DNA of 64,000 nucleotides from positions 3,527 to 67,526 of the forward strand of contig CAZYDV010000003.1 in NCBI GenBank assembly GCA_964646405.1. Reading direction: 5' to 3'. The stretch is from CAKZSB01 sp964646405. Its GTDB lineage: Bacteria; Pseudomonadota; Gammaproteobacteria; Granulosicoccales; Granulosicoccaceae. The translations under genes were made by a program, and so were the position numbers. Positions 42,765 to 52,900 of the stretch are shown piece after piece. Within the stretch, counting starts at the first letter, position 1. Each line of letters opens with the position of its first letter. A model generated the notes under the pieces. The model was not told the origin of the DNA. It did not search any database and saw only the letters and a program-made list of their open reading frames with translations.

Positions 42765-42870
42765 TGCGCTTAGGCTTACGGCCCCTACGATTGCAGTTTG
42801 CGGGCCCGTACCACACCCCGGCAGTGCGTGGCCCCTTCGATTTTGGGGCCACGGAGTTTGGGTGGGTCAG
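42765..42870. repeat. Dispersed intergenic repeat, copy B
   Basis: Shares TGCGCTTNGGCTTAYGGCCC and following CTACGA with 27906-27931, and TTTGGGTGGGTCA with the end of that copy. It also contains GTGGCCCC...GGGGCCAC, a stem (about 42829-42853) that could fold into a hairpin right after the convergent FAH gene; this may be a terminator-linked repeat. Confidence 0.5.
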
Positions 42871-43719
42871 TCAGGCGTGCGGCGCGATGACTTCCTGGCG
42901 TTGTTCACCGAGGCCTGCGATGCCTAAGGTGACGACGTCGCCGGCTTTCAGGTACTGCGGTGGTTTCATGCCCATGCCGACGCCTGGCGGGGTGCCAGTG
43001 CTGATGATGTCGCCAGGTTGCAGGCTCATGAAGCGGGAGACGTAGCTGACGAGGAAGGGCACTTTGTAAACGATAGTGTTGGTGCTGCCTTTCTGCTTTG
43101 ACTCGCCGTTGACGTCGAGGAACATGGAGAGGTTGTGCGGATCGGGGATCTCGTCTTTGGTGACCATCCACGGGCCGGTGGGGCCGAACGTGTCGTGCGA
43201 TTTACCTTTGACCCACTGACCGGAGCGGTGAATCTGGAAGTGGCGCTCGGAGACGTCGTTGACGACGCAGTAGCCGGCGATGTGGTCGTAGGCGTCAGCT
43301 TCGTCGACGTATTTGGTCTCTTTGCCGATGACGATGGCAAGCTCTACTTCCCAGTCGAGCATAGTGGATTCGCGGGGCACTTCGATCGCGTCATCCGGGC
43401 CGACGATACAGCTGGTCGCTTTGAAGAACATGACGGGCTCAGGCGGGACCTCGAGGCCGGACTCCTTGGCGTGATCGGAGTAGTTCAGTCCGATGCAGAC
43501 GAGCTTGCCAACATTGCCTACACAGGCGCCGATGCGGGTGCCGGCATCGACTTTTGGCAGGCTGGCCAGATCGAGGGCGGCGAGCTTTGCCAGCTCAGCC
43601 TCGGACAGGCTGGCGCCATTGATGTCGCTCACGTGGGCAGACAGGTCGCGAATGTTGCCGTCGGCGTCGATCGCACCCGGCTTTTCCTGACCCGGCTGGC
43701 CATAGCGCATTAGTTTCAT
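42871..43719 (-). CDS. Fumarylacetoacetate hydrolase family protein
   Basis: 282 aa, start ATG with GGAGCTCTCA before it. FAH fold: KLVCIGLNYSDHAKESG, PVMFFKATSCIVGPDDAIEVPRES, the metal-binding DWEVELAIVIG (E-x-E) and Asp in VVNDVSERHFQ, then SHDTFGPTGPWMVTKDEI and GDIISTGTPPGVGMG. It resembles FucP-type 2,4-diketo-3-deoxy-L-fuconate hydrolase or acylpyruvate hydrolase. It lies 100 bases downstream of an SDR of the type that makes diketo sugar acids, consistent with a fuconate-like branch. Confidence 0.88.
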   Translation of the reverse strand: MKLMRYGQPGQEKPGAIDADGNIRDLSAHVSDINGASLSEAELAKLAALDLASLPKVDAGTRIGACVGNVGKLVCIGLNYSDHAKESGLEVPPEPVMFFKATSCIVGPDDAIEVPRESTMLDWEVELAIVIGKETKYVDEADAYDHIAGYCVVNDVSERHFQIHRSGQWVKGKSHDTFGPTGPWMVTKDEIPDPHNLSMFLDVNGESKQKGSTNTIVYKVPFLVSYVSRFMSLQPGDIISTGTPPGVGMGMKPPQYLKAGDVVTLGIAGLGEQRQEVIAPHA

Positions 43720-43821
43720 TGAGAGCTCCGATTAGGGATGGGCGGGCAGGTCCGCCGGATAGGGCAATTCTACGTTTTGGGACGTGGGTGGATCAATCGC
43801 CCACAAGACATAGCAGGCGAA

Positions 43822-44556
43822 TCAAACGGCCCAGCCGCCGTCGACGATATGCGCCTGACCGGTGGTGAACGCGGATTCGTCGCTGGCCAGATACAGGCAA
43901 AGATTGGCGATTTCCTCTGTGGTGCCGAGGCGCCCCATCGGCTGGCGGGCGACGAAGTCTTTCATCGCCTGATCGTAGTCGCCGGTGGCACGCAGGCGAT
44001 CGTGTAACGAGGGTGACTCAACGGTGCCGGGACAAATCGCGTTGCAGCGAATGCCCTGGGATACATAATCGGCGGCGACGGATTTGGTCAGACCCAGAAG
44101 GGCTGCCTTGGTGGTGCCATAGACGAAGCGATTGGGCACGCCTTTGATGCTGGAGGCGACCGATGAGATGATGATGATCGATCCTCCACCGTTGTCGAGC
44201 ATCGCCGGCAGCGCAGCGCTGATGGTGTAGTAGCTGGAATTAACATTCAGGTTAAACGAGAACTCCCAGTCTTTCTGATCACAGGCCAGTATGCTGCCGT
44301 GATGCACGAAGCCGGCGCAGTTGACCAGTGCATCCAGCGGTCCGGCACCTTTAATGACGCTGTCGACGGCATCGCGATCGGTCGCATCCAGCACAATGGT
44401 TTTGATGCCATGGGGCTCGAGTTCGGCCAGTGTGTCAGCGTTGATATCAGTTGCGGTAACTGTTGCACCTTGTTGTGCAAAGGCCATGGCTACGGCGCGG
44501 CCAATACCCTGCCCTGCGGCGGTGATCAGTGCGGTTTTGTTCTGCAACCTGTTCAA
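43822..44556 (-). CDS. Short-chain dehydrogenase/reductase (BDH2/2-keto-3-deoxy-fuconate dehydrogenase-like)
   Basis: 244 aa from TTG 44556, selected because GGAGA lies nine bases upstream and the classical SDR N-terminus NRLQNKTALITAAGQGIGR begins there. Cofactor motif TAAGQGIG; Asp in VTATDIN indicates NAD preference; NCAG; catalytic Ser (SSVASS), Tyr and Lys (YGTTKAA); C-terminal DGGWAV. The RFVYGTTKAALLGLTKSVAADYV block is close to hydroxybutyrate and ketodeoxyfuconate dehydrogenases. Transcribed divergently from the GMC gene and towards the FAH hydrolase gene. Confidence 0.88.
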   Translation of the reverse strand: MNRLQNKTALITAAGQGIGRAVAMAFAQQGATVTATDINADTLAELEPHGIKTIVLDATDRDAVDSVIKGAGPLDALVNCAGFVHHGSILACDQKDWEFSFNLNVNSSYYTISAALPAMLDNGGGSIIIISSVASSIKGVPNRFVYGTTKAALLGLTKSVAADYVSQGIRCNAICPGTVESPSLHDRLRATGDYDQAMKDFVARQPMGRLGTTEEIANLCLYLASDESAFTTGQAHIVDGGWAV

Positions 44557-44647
44557 TGCGGTCGTTCTCCGGTGTCTCGTCTTGCAAAGCGCATTTGCGG
44601 TGCGCTGATATAATTTTGTGTCAGCAATAAAAGTCTTTGACGACTCA

Positions 44648-46243
44648 ATGCCCAACAAGAATCAGTACGACTATATCATTGTCGGCGCGGGATCCGCCGG
44701 CTGCGTGCTTGCAAACCGTCTCTCGGCCGACCCTTCAAACAAGGTGTTGCTGCTGGAGGCTGGCAAGCGCGACAGCAACCCCTGGATTCACGTGCCGGTT
44801 GGTTACTTCAAAACCATGCACAACCCGGCCACCGACTGGTGCTACCTGACCGACCCGGACCCGGGCATCGCCGGGCGCCGGCTACAGTGGCCGCGCGGCA
44901 AGGTGCTGGGCGGGTCCAGCTCGATCAATGGCCTTTTGTATGTGCGCGGCCAGCGCGAAGACTACGATCGCTGGGCAGAACTTGGCAACAAGGGCTGGAA
45001 TTACGACAGTGTGCTGCCCTACTTTAAGAAATCTGAAGATCAGGAGCGAGGCGAGGACGATTACCACGGCAGTGGCGGGCCACAGAAGGTCTCCAACCTG
45101 CGACTCCGGCGACCCATCGCCGATCACTTCATCGCCGGCGCACAGGAATGCCAGATCCCGTTGAACGATGACTACAACGGCGAGAAGCAGGAGGGCATCG
45201 GCTACTTTCAGCAAACCGCCCACAATGGCTTTCGCTGGAGTACAGCCAAGAGTTTTCTGCGCCCTGCCCGCAAGCGGTCCAATCTGCAAATCGTCACCAA
45301 AGCCCACACCACGAGAATTCTGTTCGAAGGCAAGAAAGCGATTGGTGTGGAGTATCTGCGTGGTGGCAAAACCGTGCAGGCACACTGCAACGCCGAGGTA
45401 GTCTTATCGGCCGGGGCTATCGGCTCACCGCAGATATTGCAGTGTTCCGGCGTGGGCGCGCCCAGCCATCTGCAGTCGCTTGACATTCCGGTGGTGCATC
45501 GCTTGCCTGGCGTAGGCGAGAATCTGCAGGACCATTTGCAGATCCGGCTGGTGTACAAAACCAGTGAGCAAACGCTTAACGATGAGTTAAACAGCGTTTT
45601 GAAGCGCATGAAGGTGGGGCTGCAGTATGGTCTTTTTCGCACCGGCGCACTGACGCTGGCGGCAAGTCAGGTGACGATCTTCACCCGCTCATCTCCGGAG
45701 GTTGAACGGCCCGACATTCAGTTTCACATGCAACCGCTCAGCGCGGACAAACCCGGTGAAGGGGTACACGATTTCTCTGCGTTCACCGCATCGGTCTGCC
45801 AGTTGCGGCCGGAGAGCCGCGGCACTATCCGGATCAAATCCCCGGACGCAAGCATCTATCCGTCGATTCAGCCGAACTATCTATCCACTGAAACCGATCT
45901 ACGCACCGCGATCAATGGCGTAAAAGTGGCCAGGCGCATCGCCGATGCGCCGTCTATGGCACCTTATATTGTGGATGAATACGTACCGGGCACCGCCTAC
46001 GAGACTGATGAACAACTGGAGATGGCGGTACGGCTGTTCAGCCAGACGATCTATCACCCCACGAGCACTTGCAAGATGGGCCATGATGATCGCGCGGTGG
46101 TGGACGATCAGCTACGGGTACACGGCATTGAAGGGTTGCGTGTGGTGGATGCCTCGATCATGCCGGAGATTGTCTCGGGCAATACCAACGCACCGACGAT
46201 CATGATCGCCGAGAAGGCGTCGGATATGATTCTGGCGCGGTAA
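44648..46243 (+). CDS. GMC-family FAD oxidoreductase (choline dehydrogenase-like)
   Basis: 531 aa from ATG 44648; the frame opens earlier at GTG 44618. FAD-binding YDYIIVGAGSAGCVLANRLS, GMC signature WPRGKVLGGSSSINGLLYVRG, second signature GAIGSPQILQCSGVG, and C-terminal YHPTSTCKMG with VVDASIMPEIVSGNTNAPTIMIAEKA supplying the active-site His and Asn. It oxidises an alcohol, probably in the cytoplasm or at the membrane. Context suggests polyol or alcohol entering the SDR/FAH route. Confidence 0.92.
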   Translation: MPNKNQYDYIIVGAGSAGCVLANRLSADPSNKVLLLEAGKRDSNPWIHVPVGYFKTMHNPATDWCYLTDPDPGIAGRRLQWPRGKVLGGSSSINGLLYVRGQREDYDRWAELGNKGWNYDSVLPYFKKSEDQERGEDDYHGSGGPQKVSNLRLRRPIADHFIAGAQECQIPLNDDYNGEKQEGIGYFQQTAHNGFRWSTAKSFLRPARKRSNLQIVTKAHTTRILFEGKKAIGVEYLRGGKTVQAHCNAEVVLSAGAIGSPQILQCSGVGAPSHLQSLDIPVVHRLPGVGENLQDHLQIRLVYKTSEQTLNDELNSVLKRMKVGLQYGLFRTGALTLAASQVTIFTRSSPEVERPDIQFHMQPLSADKPGEGVHDFSAFTASVCQLRPESRGTIRIKSPDASIYPSIQPNYLSTETDLRTAINGVKVARRIADAPSMAPYIVDEYVPGTAYETDEQLEMAVRLFSQTIYHPTSTCKMGHDDRAVVDDQLRVHGIEGLRVVDASIMPEIVSGNTNAPTIMIAEKASDMILAR

Positions 46244-46314
46244 CAGACGCAAACGAAGTCAGGTACCACTTGTTCGCGCAACGAGGCTCGACCCACAACA
46301 GACAACTTGGCTAT

Positions 46315-46800
46315 TTAGCTATCTGCGGTCGATAACACGCAGGCGTAGACTTCGTCGGTCTCAAGCGTATCGTCGGCCGGCAGGTCCACATTAAATTGCA
46401 GGCTCTGGTCGGAGGCGAAGATTCCGTGCAAGGTAAGTGGCAGGCTGCCAGGCAGGTGGATATTAAGCCGATCTTCGGCCAGATTCCGATTCCAGTAGAC
46501 CGTGCCATAGCGCTGGAACTCGGCACTGCCATCTGCCCTGAATTCGATTTGATCGTCTACCGCCATTTGCGCACTGGTCACGCTGCAAAACCACACACCG
46601 CTGACCGCGTATAGTGGACGCGCAAAGTCATCATCAACCGATGTCGTCGCATCATCGCTTTGTAGACCAGGGCTTGCGCCGCCAAGCAGCAAGGTGCCGT
46701 CGCTGCCGGAGCAGGCGCTCAACAGCGCCATTATGGCGCCAAACACGGACACACGGGTAGTCGAGCGTGCGACGATCGATTGTCTGATTCCTGACATCAT
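46315..46800 (-). CDS. Small lipoprotein of unknown function
   Basis: 161 aa with a lipoprotein signal (GAIMALLSACSGSDG, Cys30). The mature region is beta-rich: VSGVWFCSVTSAQMAVDDQIEFRADGSAEFQRYGTVYWN, then LPGSLPLTLHGIFASDQSLQFNVDLP, and a second cysteine pair position near the C-terminus (YACVLS), which could join the one in WFCSV. This looks like a lipocalin-like or META-type small fold. Convergent with the GMC gene; no operon partner. Confidence 0.6.
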   Translation of the reverse strand: MMSGIRQSIVARSTTRVSVFGAIMALLSACSGSDGTLLLGGASPGLQSDDATTSVDDDFARPLYAVSGVWFCSVTSAQMAVDDQIEFRADGSAEFQRYGTVYWNRNLAEDRLNIHLPGSLPLTLHGIFASDQSLQFNVDLPADDTLETDEVYACVLSTADS

Positions 46801-46901
46801 GCGATGAGCTTAGCTCAAGGCTGCTAGTATTCCAGCCGCGAATCCATTCATCTTCGGGCGCCGATTGTCGTTCCGGCCGCCTGTACCGGCAGATACAAAT
46901 C

Positions 46902-47933
46902 ATGCGTTCAAACAAAGTTATCCACACCGTGAGCTGCCATGCAGAGGGTGAGGTCGGCGATGTGATTGTCGGCGGGGTGCGCCCGCCACCGGGCGAGACA
47001 CTGTGGGATCAATCCAGATTCATTGCAAACGACGGCCAGTTGCGTGACTTCATGCTGAACGAACCGCGTGGCGGCGTATTCCGACACGTGAATCTGCTGG
47101 TGCCAGCCAAACACCCCGAGGCCGATATGGGCTGGATCATCATGGAGCCCGAGGACACGCCGCCGATGTCTGGCTCAAACAGTATGTGCGTCTCGACCGT
47201 CATCCTCGAGACCGGGATCTGCGAGATGCGAGAACCATTGACCCAATTAACGCTTGAGGCACCCGGTGGGCTTGTGCGGGTTGAGGCAGAGTGCAGCGAA
47301 GGTCGCGTGCAACGGGTCTGGATACGCAATGTGCCGTCGTTCGTTGATCGATCCCAGGCGGCACTGGAGGTGCCGGGCCACGGCACCATCACAGTTGATA
47401 CTGTCTACGGCGGCGATTCGTTCGTTATGGTCGACGCGACCGACTTTGGTTTTGAGATCGTCGAGCACGAGGCGCGCGACATCGCGGAGCTTGGCATCAG
47501 GATCACGCGCGCGGCCAATGAACAACTCACGTTCCACCACCCGCAAAACGCCGACTGGACACACCATTCGTTTTGTCAGTTCATGGCGCCAGTGCGAAAC
47601 GACGGTGACGGCCTGCGCGGCAAAAGTGCGGTGGCGATTCAGCCCGGCAAGCTCGATCGCTCACCTTGTGGCACTGGCTGCTCTGCGCGCATGGCGCTGA
47701 TGCACGCGCGCGGCGAGATCGAGCCCGGACAAACCTACATTGGCGAGTCGATCATCGATTCCGAGTTCATTTGTCGAATAGACAGCACCACGCAGGTGGC
47801 GGATCGACCGGCGATCCTGCCGGTGATCAGCGGTCGCGCCTGGCTGACCGGCACCCACCAGCACATGCTCGATGGCGCCGATCCCTGGCCACGCGGCTAC
47901 AAGCTGACGGATACCTGGGGATTCAACAAGTAG
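46902..47933 (+). CDS. Proline racemase family, Ser/Cys catalytic pair
   Basis: 343 aa. Proline-racemase fold: TVSCHAEGEVGDVI, MSGSNSMCVSTVILETG and SPCGTGCSARMALMHARG. In proline racemase and hydroxyproline 2-epimerase both general acid/bases are Cys; here the first position is Ser90 and the second is Cys256. Members with this Ser/Cys pair have been reported to epimerise 4-hydroxyproline and/or dehydrate 3-hydroxyproline; which one cannot be decided here. Cytoplasmic. The stand-alone RAM-domain gene follows after 90 bases. Confidence 0.85.
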   Translation: MRSNKVIHTVSCHAEGEVGDVIVGGVRPPPGETLWDQSRFIANDGQLRDFMLNEPRGGVFRHVNLLVPAKHPEADMGWIIMEPEDTPPMSGSNSMCVSTVILETGICEMREPLTQLTLEAPGGLVRVEAECSEGRVQRVWIRNVPSFVDRSQAALEVPGHGTITVDTVYGGDSFVMVDATDFGFEIVEHEARDIAELGIRITRAANEQLTFHHPQNADWTHHSFCQFMAPVRNDGDGLRGKSAVAIQPGKLDRSPCGTGCSARMALMHARGEIEPGQTYIGESIIDSEFICRIDSTTQVADRPAILPVISGRAWLTGTHQHMLDGADPWPRGYKLTDTWGFNK

Positions 47934-48025
47934 TGCGCTGAGTCCACTTGCAGCGCGACCATGCGCATCCACAGCGACACGCCTATAATATGGGCCTCCC
48001 GGTCGCCGGCTGACAGAGCATCGAT

Positions 48026-48304
48026 ATGGTCACTTCAATCATCCTGATTCGCGCGAAACGCGGCACAGTCAAGGCATTGGCTGAGGATCTGGCCTCGCGC
48101 AAGGGAATCTCGGAGGTCTACTCAGTCAGTGGCAGCTACGATCTGGTCGCCGTTGCCCGCGTGCCCTCCAATGATGCGCTGGCCGATCTGGTGACCACCG
48201 AACTCGCCTCGTTCGACAACATCACCCACACCGAGACGATGCTGGCGTTTCGCGCTTTTTCACGCCACGACCTGCAATCGATGTTTTCCATCGGCATGGA
48301 GTAG
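48026..48304 (+). CDS. Stand-alone RAM-domain (Lrp/AsnC ligand-binding) protein
   Basis: 92 aa, corresponding only to the effector domain of Lrp/AsnC regulators: IILIRAKRGTVKALAEDLASRKGISEVYSVSGSYDLVAVARVPSNDALADLVTTEL with the gly-rich turn SGSYD, and a final TETMLAFRAF strand. There is no DNA-binding domain. Such proteins form oligomeric rings that bind amino acids and can modulate full-length regulators. Follows the proline-racemase-family gene. Confidence 0.88.
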   Translation: MVTSIILIRAKRGTVKALAEDLASRKGISEVYSVSGSYDLVAVARVPSNDALADLVTTELASFDNITHTETMLAFRAFSRHDLQSMFSIGME

Positions 48305-48502
48305 GTGCTCCAACTGAACAGGCTGCGCAGGTAATCACGTCGCATTTACGCGCTGTTTACAGAATAGGCAACCCTGAGTTGGCTATACTTTTTTGGCACG
48401 TTCGTGCCCCGGAGCAGATCGCGTTTCAAACCTGAAGCCGTCCACTGAGCTCGGCGGACAGATTCGTGCCGGTACCCCCTGCTCCACTTTCGGGCGACGC
48501 CT

Positions 48503-49870
48503 TTGAAATTATTGAATAACTCCGTAAAGCTGATCCTGCCGCTGCTGGTACTGGCGGTCGCCTTCGTGATCGCGCGCGGACTGATCGCCAACAAACCAGA
48601 ACCCGTCAGCCGGCCAAGCTTCAAGTCTGTCACCAGTATCGACGCGACACGGGTGGCAAAATCAGACTATCAGGTCACCCTTAAAACACAGGGCACCGTC
48701 GGTGCCGCCCGCACCGGTACGCTGATCGCGCAGGTCCGCGGCACGGTAATGGACGTGTCGCCCAATTTGGTCAGCGGTGGCTTTTTCGAGCAGGGTGAAA
48801 CACTGCTGGAACTGGATCCGCGCGACTATGAAATTGCGCTGACGATGGCTGAGGCGACGCGCGCGCAGGCACAGGCCGCGTTGCAGGAGGAACAGGCTCG
48901 CGCCGAGCAGGCAGCACTCGACTGGAAACGCCTGGGCCGCAAAGGTAAACCCTCCAGCCTGACGTTGCGCGAGCCACAACTGGTGTCGGCCACTGCGGTA
49001 CTCGCCAGTGCCGACGCGCAAATTCAGCGTGCACAGCTCGATCTGGAACGAACAAAAATCACCGCACCCTACAGTGGCAGAGTGTCCAGCAGCAATGCCG
49101 ATCTGGGGCAATTTGTTAATGCCGGATCGGTATTGGCGGAGATCTATTCGGTCGATCGCGCCGAGGTGCGGTTGCCGTTGAGCAACCTCCAGTTGGGTTA
49201 TCTTGCCCTGCCCGGCCGCGATGCGCTGGATGAACCGGTCAAGGTGGTGTTGAGTTCAAGCATCGGCGATCAGCGCCACGACTGGCCCGCCGAGATTGTC
49301 CGCACCGAGGGCACCATCGATCCGAACAGCCGCCAACTGTTTGCCATCGCCTCGGTCGAGCAACCCTACGCCGTTGGCGACAAACCACCGCTGCGCGTCG
49401 GCCAGTACGTTCAGGCGGCAGTGAGCGGCACGGTATTAAAAGACGTCGTGGTGATTCCTCGCTCGGCTCTACGCGAGGATCGTGAGGTGCTGGTAGTAGA
49501 TGACACCAACACCCTGCAACGCCGAGAGGTGCAAGTGCGTTGGAAAGATGCGGATGTCGCGGTTATCGGCGCCGGGCTCGAGGATGGCGAGATCATCAGC
49601 CTGACGTCACTGGGCACCGTGGTCAACGGCACCCGCGTAAACGCCACGGTCGATGGCGTGCCATCCAACAGTGAGCAACAAGCTGGCGGTCAACGAGGTG
49701 GCGGCGGCGACATGCCGGAGCGACTGAAACGGCTCAAGGCAACGATCGATGCCGGTCAGGACATTCCTCCACCGGCTCGTGAACGCATTGCCGCTCGTAT
49801 TGCCGAAGGACAACCAGTCCCGAATTGGCTGAAAGCCTATATGGCCAAGCAAGCTACGACCAACCAATAA
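48503..49870 (+). CDS. RND efflux periplasmic adaptor (HlyD/MFP family)
   Basis: 455 aa from a TTG start at 48503. Membrane anchor/signal (LILPLLVLAVAFVIARGLI), lipoyl halves (GTVGAARTGTLIAQVRGTVMDVSPNLVSGGFFEQGETLLELDP and ITAPYSGRVSSSNADLGQFVNAGSVLAEIY), a coiled-coil hairpin of about 75 residues rich in Ala/Gln/Glu, then beta-barrel and membrane-proximal domains. A Gly-rich C-terminal tail (about 405-425) is unusual in length. The RND pump gene follows after 31 bases; no outer-membrane channel is encoded next to them. Confidence 0.92.
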   Translation: MKLLNNSVKLILPLLVLAVAFVIARGLIANKPEPVSRPSFKSVTSIDATRVAKSDYQVTLKTQGTVGAARTGTLIAQVRGTVMDVSPNLVSGGFFEQGETLLELDPRDYEIALTMAEATRAQAQAALQEEQARAEQAALDWKRLGRKGKPSSLTLREPQLVSATAVLASADAQIQRAQLDLERTKITAPYSGRVSSSNADLGQFVNAGSVLAEIYSVDRAEVRLPLSNLQLGYLALPGRDALDEPVKVVLSSSIGDQRHDWPAEIVRTEGTIDPNSRQLFAIASVEQPYAVGDKPPLRVGQYVQAAVSGTVLKDVVVIPRSALREDREVLVVDDTNTLQRREVQVRWKDADVAVIGAGLEDGEIISLTSLGTVVNGTRVNATVDGVPSNSEQQAGGQRGGGGDMPERLKRLKATIDAGQDIPPPARERIAARIAEGQPVPNWLKAYMAKQATTNQ

Positions 49871-49901
49871 TCCCGCAAGCGAACTCGGGCGAGGTAGCCT
49901 C

Positions 49902-52900
49902 ATGCACGGAATGATCAGCTGGTTCACCCGCAACGGTGTGGCCGCCAACCTGTTGATGGCCTCCATCATTTTTGCCGGCTTCTATTCGCTCGGCAATCGC
50001 ATCCCGCTGGAAGTCTTTCCGTCGTTTGAACTCGACGTGGTGAACATCCAGGTGCCGTTTCGCGGCGCCGCACCAGCCGAGGTCGAAGAAGCGGTAACGG
50101 TCAAGGTCGAGGAGGCGATACAGGATGTCGACGATATCAAGTCGATGACCTCGGTCGCCGCCGAGGGCCTGGGCACCGTTCGCGTCGAGGTCGAATCCGG
50201 TGCCGACCTGCAAAAGGTGCAGGATGATATCGAGGCTCGGCTCACACAAATCAGCACCTTTCCAGACGACGTGGAGACGCCATCGGTCTATGCCGCACAG
50301 CGCAACCGCGAGGTGATTAGTGTGATCATCGCCGGTGATCTGACCGAAAAGGAATTGCGCGCACTGGCCAATCGAGTACGCGACGGGCTGGAAGCATTGC
50401 CGAATGTCAGTCAGGTGGAGCTCTCGGGCGTGCGCGACTATGAGTTATCGATCGAAGTGAGCGAGCAGACACTGCGTGAATATGGCCTGACCTTTGCCGA
50501 AGTGGCCAACGCGGTCAGCCGATCGTCACTGGATCTCTCTGCCGGCGCCATCCGCACCACCGGCGGCGAGGTGCTGATCCGCACCAAGGGACAGAATTAC
50601 AGTGAGCAGGATTTCTCCGAAATTGTGGTGGTAACCCGCGACGATGGCACGCGTGTGACACTGGCACAATTGGCCAATATTCGCGATGGATTCGAAGAAG
50701 ATCCGATCGAGCAGCGATTCGACAATCGCAACAGTATCGAGATCGACGTCTTCCGATCCGGCAACCAGAGCGCGATCACCGTGGCCGATGAGGTCAAGGC
50801 CTATATCGATGAGGCTCAGTTGACGATGCCGGAGAATGTCACGCTCGGCTATTGGCGTGATCGCTCGCGCATCGTCAAGGCGCGGCTTGCCACTTTGAAC
50901 AAAAGTGCCATGCAGGGCGGTTTGCTGGTGGTATTGCTGCTGGCACTGTTCTTAAGATTCTGGGTCGCGTTCTGGGTATTTGTTGGCGTGCCGGTGTGCT
51001 TCATGGGTGGACTGGCCGTGATGCCGGAAATTGGGGTGACGATCAACCTGATCAGCCTGTTTGCCTTCATTCTGGTACTGGGTATCGTCGTCGATGATGC
51101 CATCGTGACCGGTGAGAATATTTATACCCGCATGCGGCAAAACCCCAACGCGCTGGAGGCGGCCATCGAGGGCACACAGGAGGTGGCCATTCCGGTGACC
51201 TTCGGGGTGTTGACGACGGTCGCAGCGTTCGTGCCACTGCTGATGATTGAGGGTGTGCGTGGCAAGATATTCGCGCAAATACCCATGATCGTGATACCCG
51301 TGCTGTTGTTTTCACTGATCGAATCAAAGCTGGTGCTGCCCGCTCACATGAAGCACCTGAATTTCCACAAAAAGAGCCGGCCCAATATTTTTGCACGCAT
51401 GCAGCATCGCATCGCCGATGGTCTGGAGTGGATGATTCGGCACCTCTATCAACCAGCCTTGAGCGCCTGCCTGCGTCAGCGGTATCTGACCCTGTCGTTT
51501 TTTGTTGGCGCGGCGATTATCGTTTTCAGCCTGACGATTGCCGGGCACGTGAAGTTTATTTTCTTTCCGCGCGTACAGAGCGAAGTCGCCAGAGCATCGC
51601 TGACGATGCCGGCCGGCACACCGTTTGAAGTAACGCGCCAACATATCGAACGCATTGCCGATGCGGCGCACACGCTACAGAAAAAACATGTCGACCCAGA
51701 CACCAACGAGAGCATTATCGAGAGCATTATCTCTACCACCGGTTCACTCGGTGGTGCAGGCGGTCAATCACATCTGGGGCGAGTGATGTTCGAGATCACC
51801 CCACCCGAGGAACGCGCGCTGACGATATCCAGCCGCCAGTTGATCATGGAGTGGCGACGTGAGATCGGCACCATCCCGGGTGCCAAAGAAATCAATTACC
51901 GCGCAGAGATTGGCCGTGGCGGCGCGCCTATCGATATTCAGTTGACCGGTGACAACTTTGTCGATTTACGACAGGTGGGCGACTGGGTAAAAACAGAACT
52001 CGCCACATACAACGGCGTGTCTGATATCACCGACAGCTTCGAAGACGGCAAGCAGGAAATCAAACTCAATATCATGCCGGCCGCCGAGCAGCTTGGACTG
52101 ACGTTATCAGACCTGGCCAATCAGGTGCGTCAGGCGTTTCTCGGGTTTGAAGTGCAGACGATTCAACGCCAGCGCGACGACGTGCGCGTGGTGGTGCGTT
52201 ACCCGGCCGATGAACGTCGATCACTGGACAATCTGCAAACCATGCTGATTCGTACACCGTCCGGTGCCGAAGTGCCGTTCAGCGAGGTGGCCGAGGCAAC
52301 ACTCGGGCGAGGATTCCCGACGATTCGCCGTGTCGATCGACGCCGTGCGATCAACATACAGGCCGATGCGGACAAGCTGAACACCGACATAGAAGCGATC
52401 AAGCTTGACTTGCAACAAAAGCTCGACGCGTACCTGGTCAACTATCCGAACGTCTATTCAACACTCGAGGGTGAAGCGCGCGAACAACGCGAGTCATTCG
52501 GCAGCTTGCGAACCGGTTTACTGTTTGTGTTGGCGGCGATCTATGCACTGCTTGCGATCCCGTTGAAAAGCTATCTGCAACCGATCATGGTGATGCTGGT
52601 AATTCCTTTTGGCGTGGTGGGTGGCATTCTCGGCCATGTGATCATGGACATGAGTCTGAGTATCATGAGCTACATGGGCATGCTGGCACTGGCGGGGGGA
52701 GTGATTAACGACAGCCTGGTGCTGGTAGATTATGTGAACAAACGCCGCGCCGAGGGACTGCCCATATTCGAGGCGGTGCGAGCGGCCGGTGTGGCGCGAT
52801 TCCGCGCGATCCTGCTGACTTCACTCACGACGTTTTTTGGCCTGATGCCACTGATTTTTGAAAAGAGCACACAGGCGCAATTTCTGATTCCAATGGCAGT

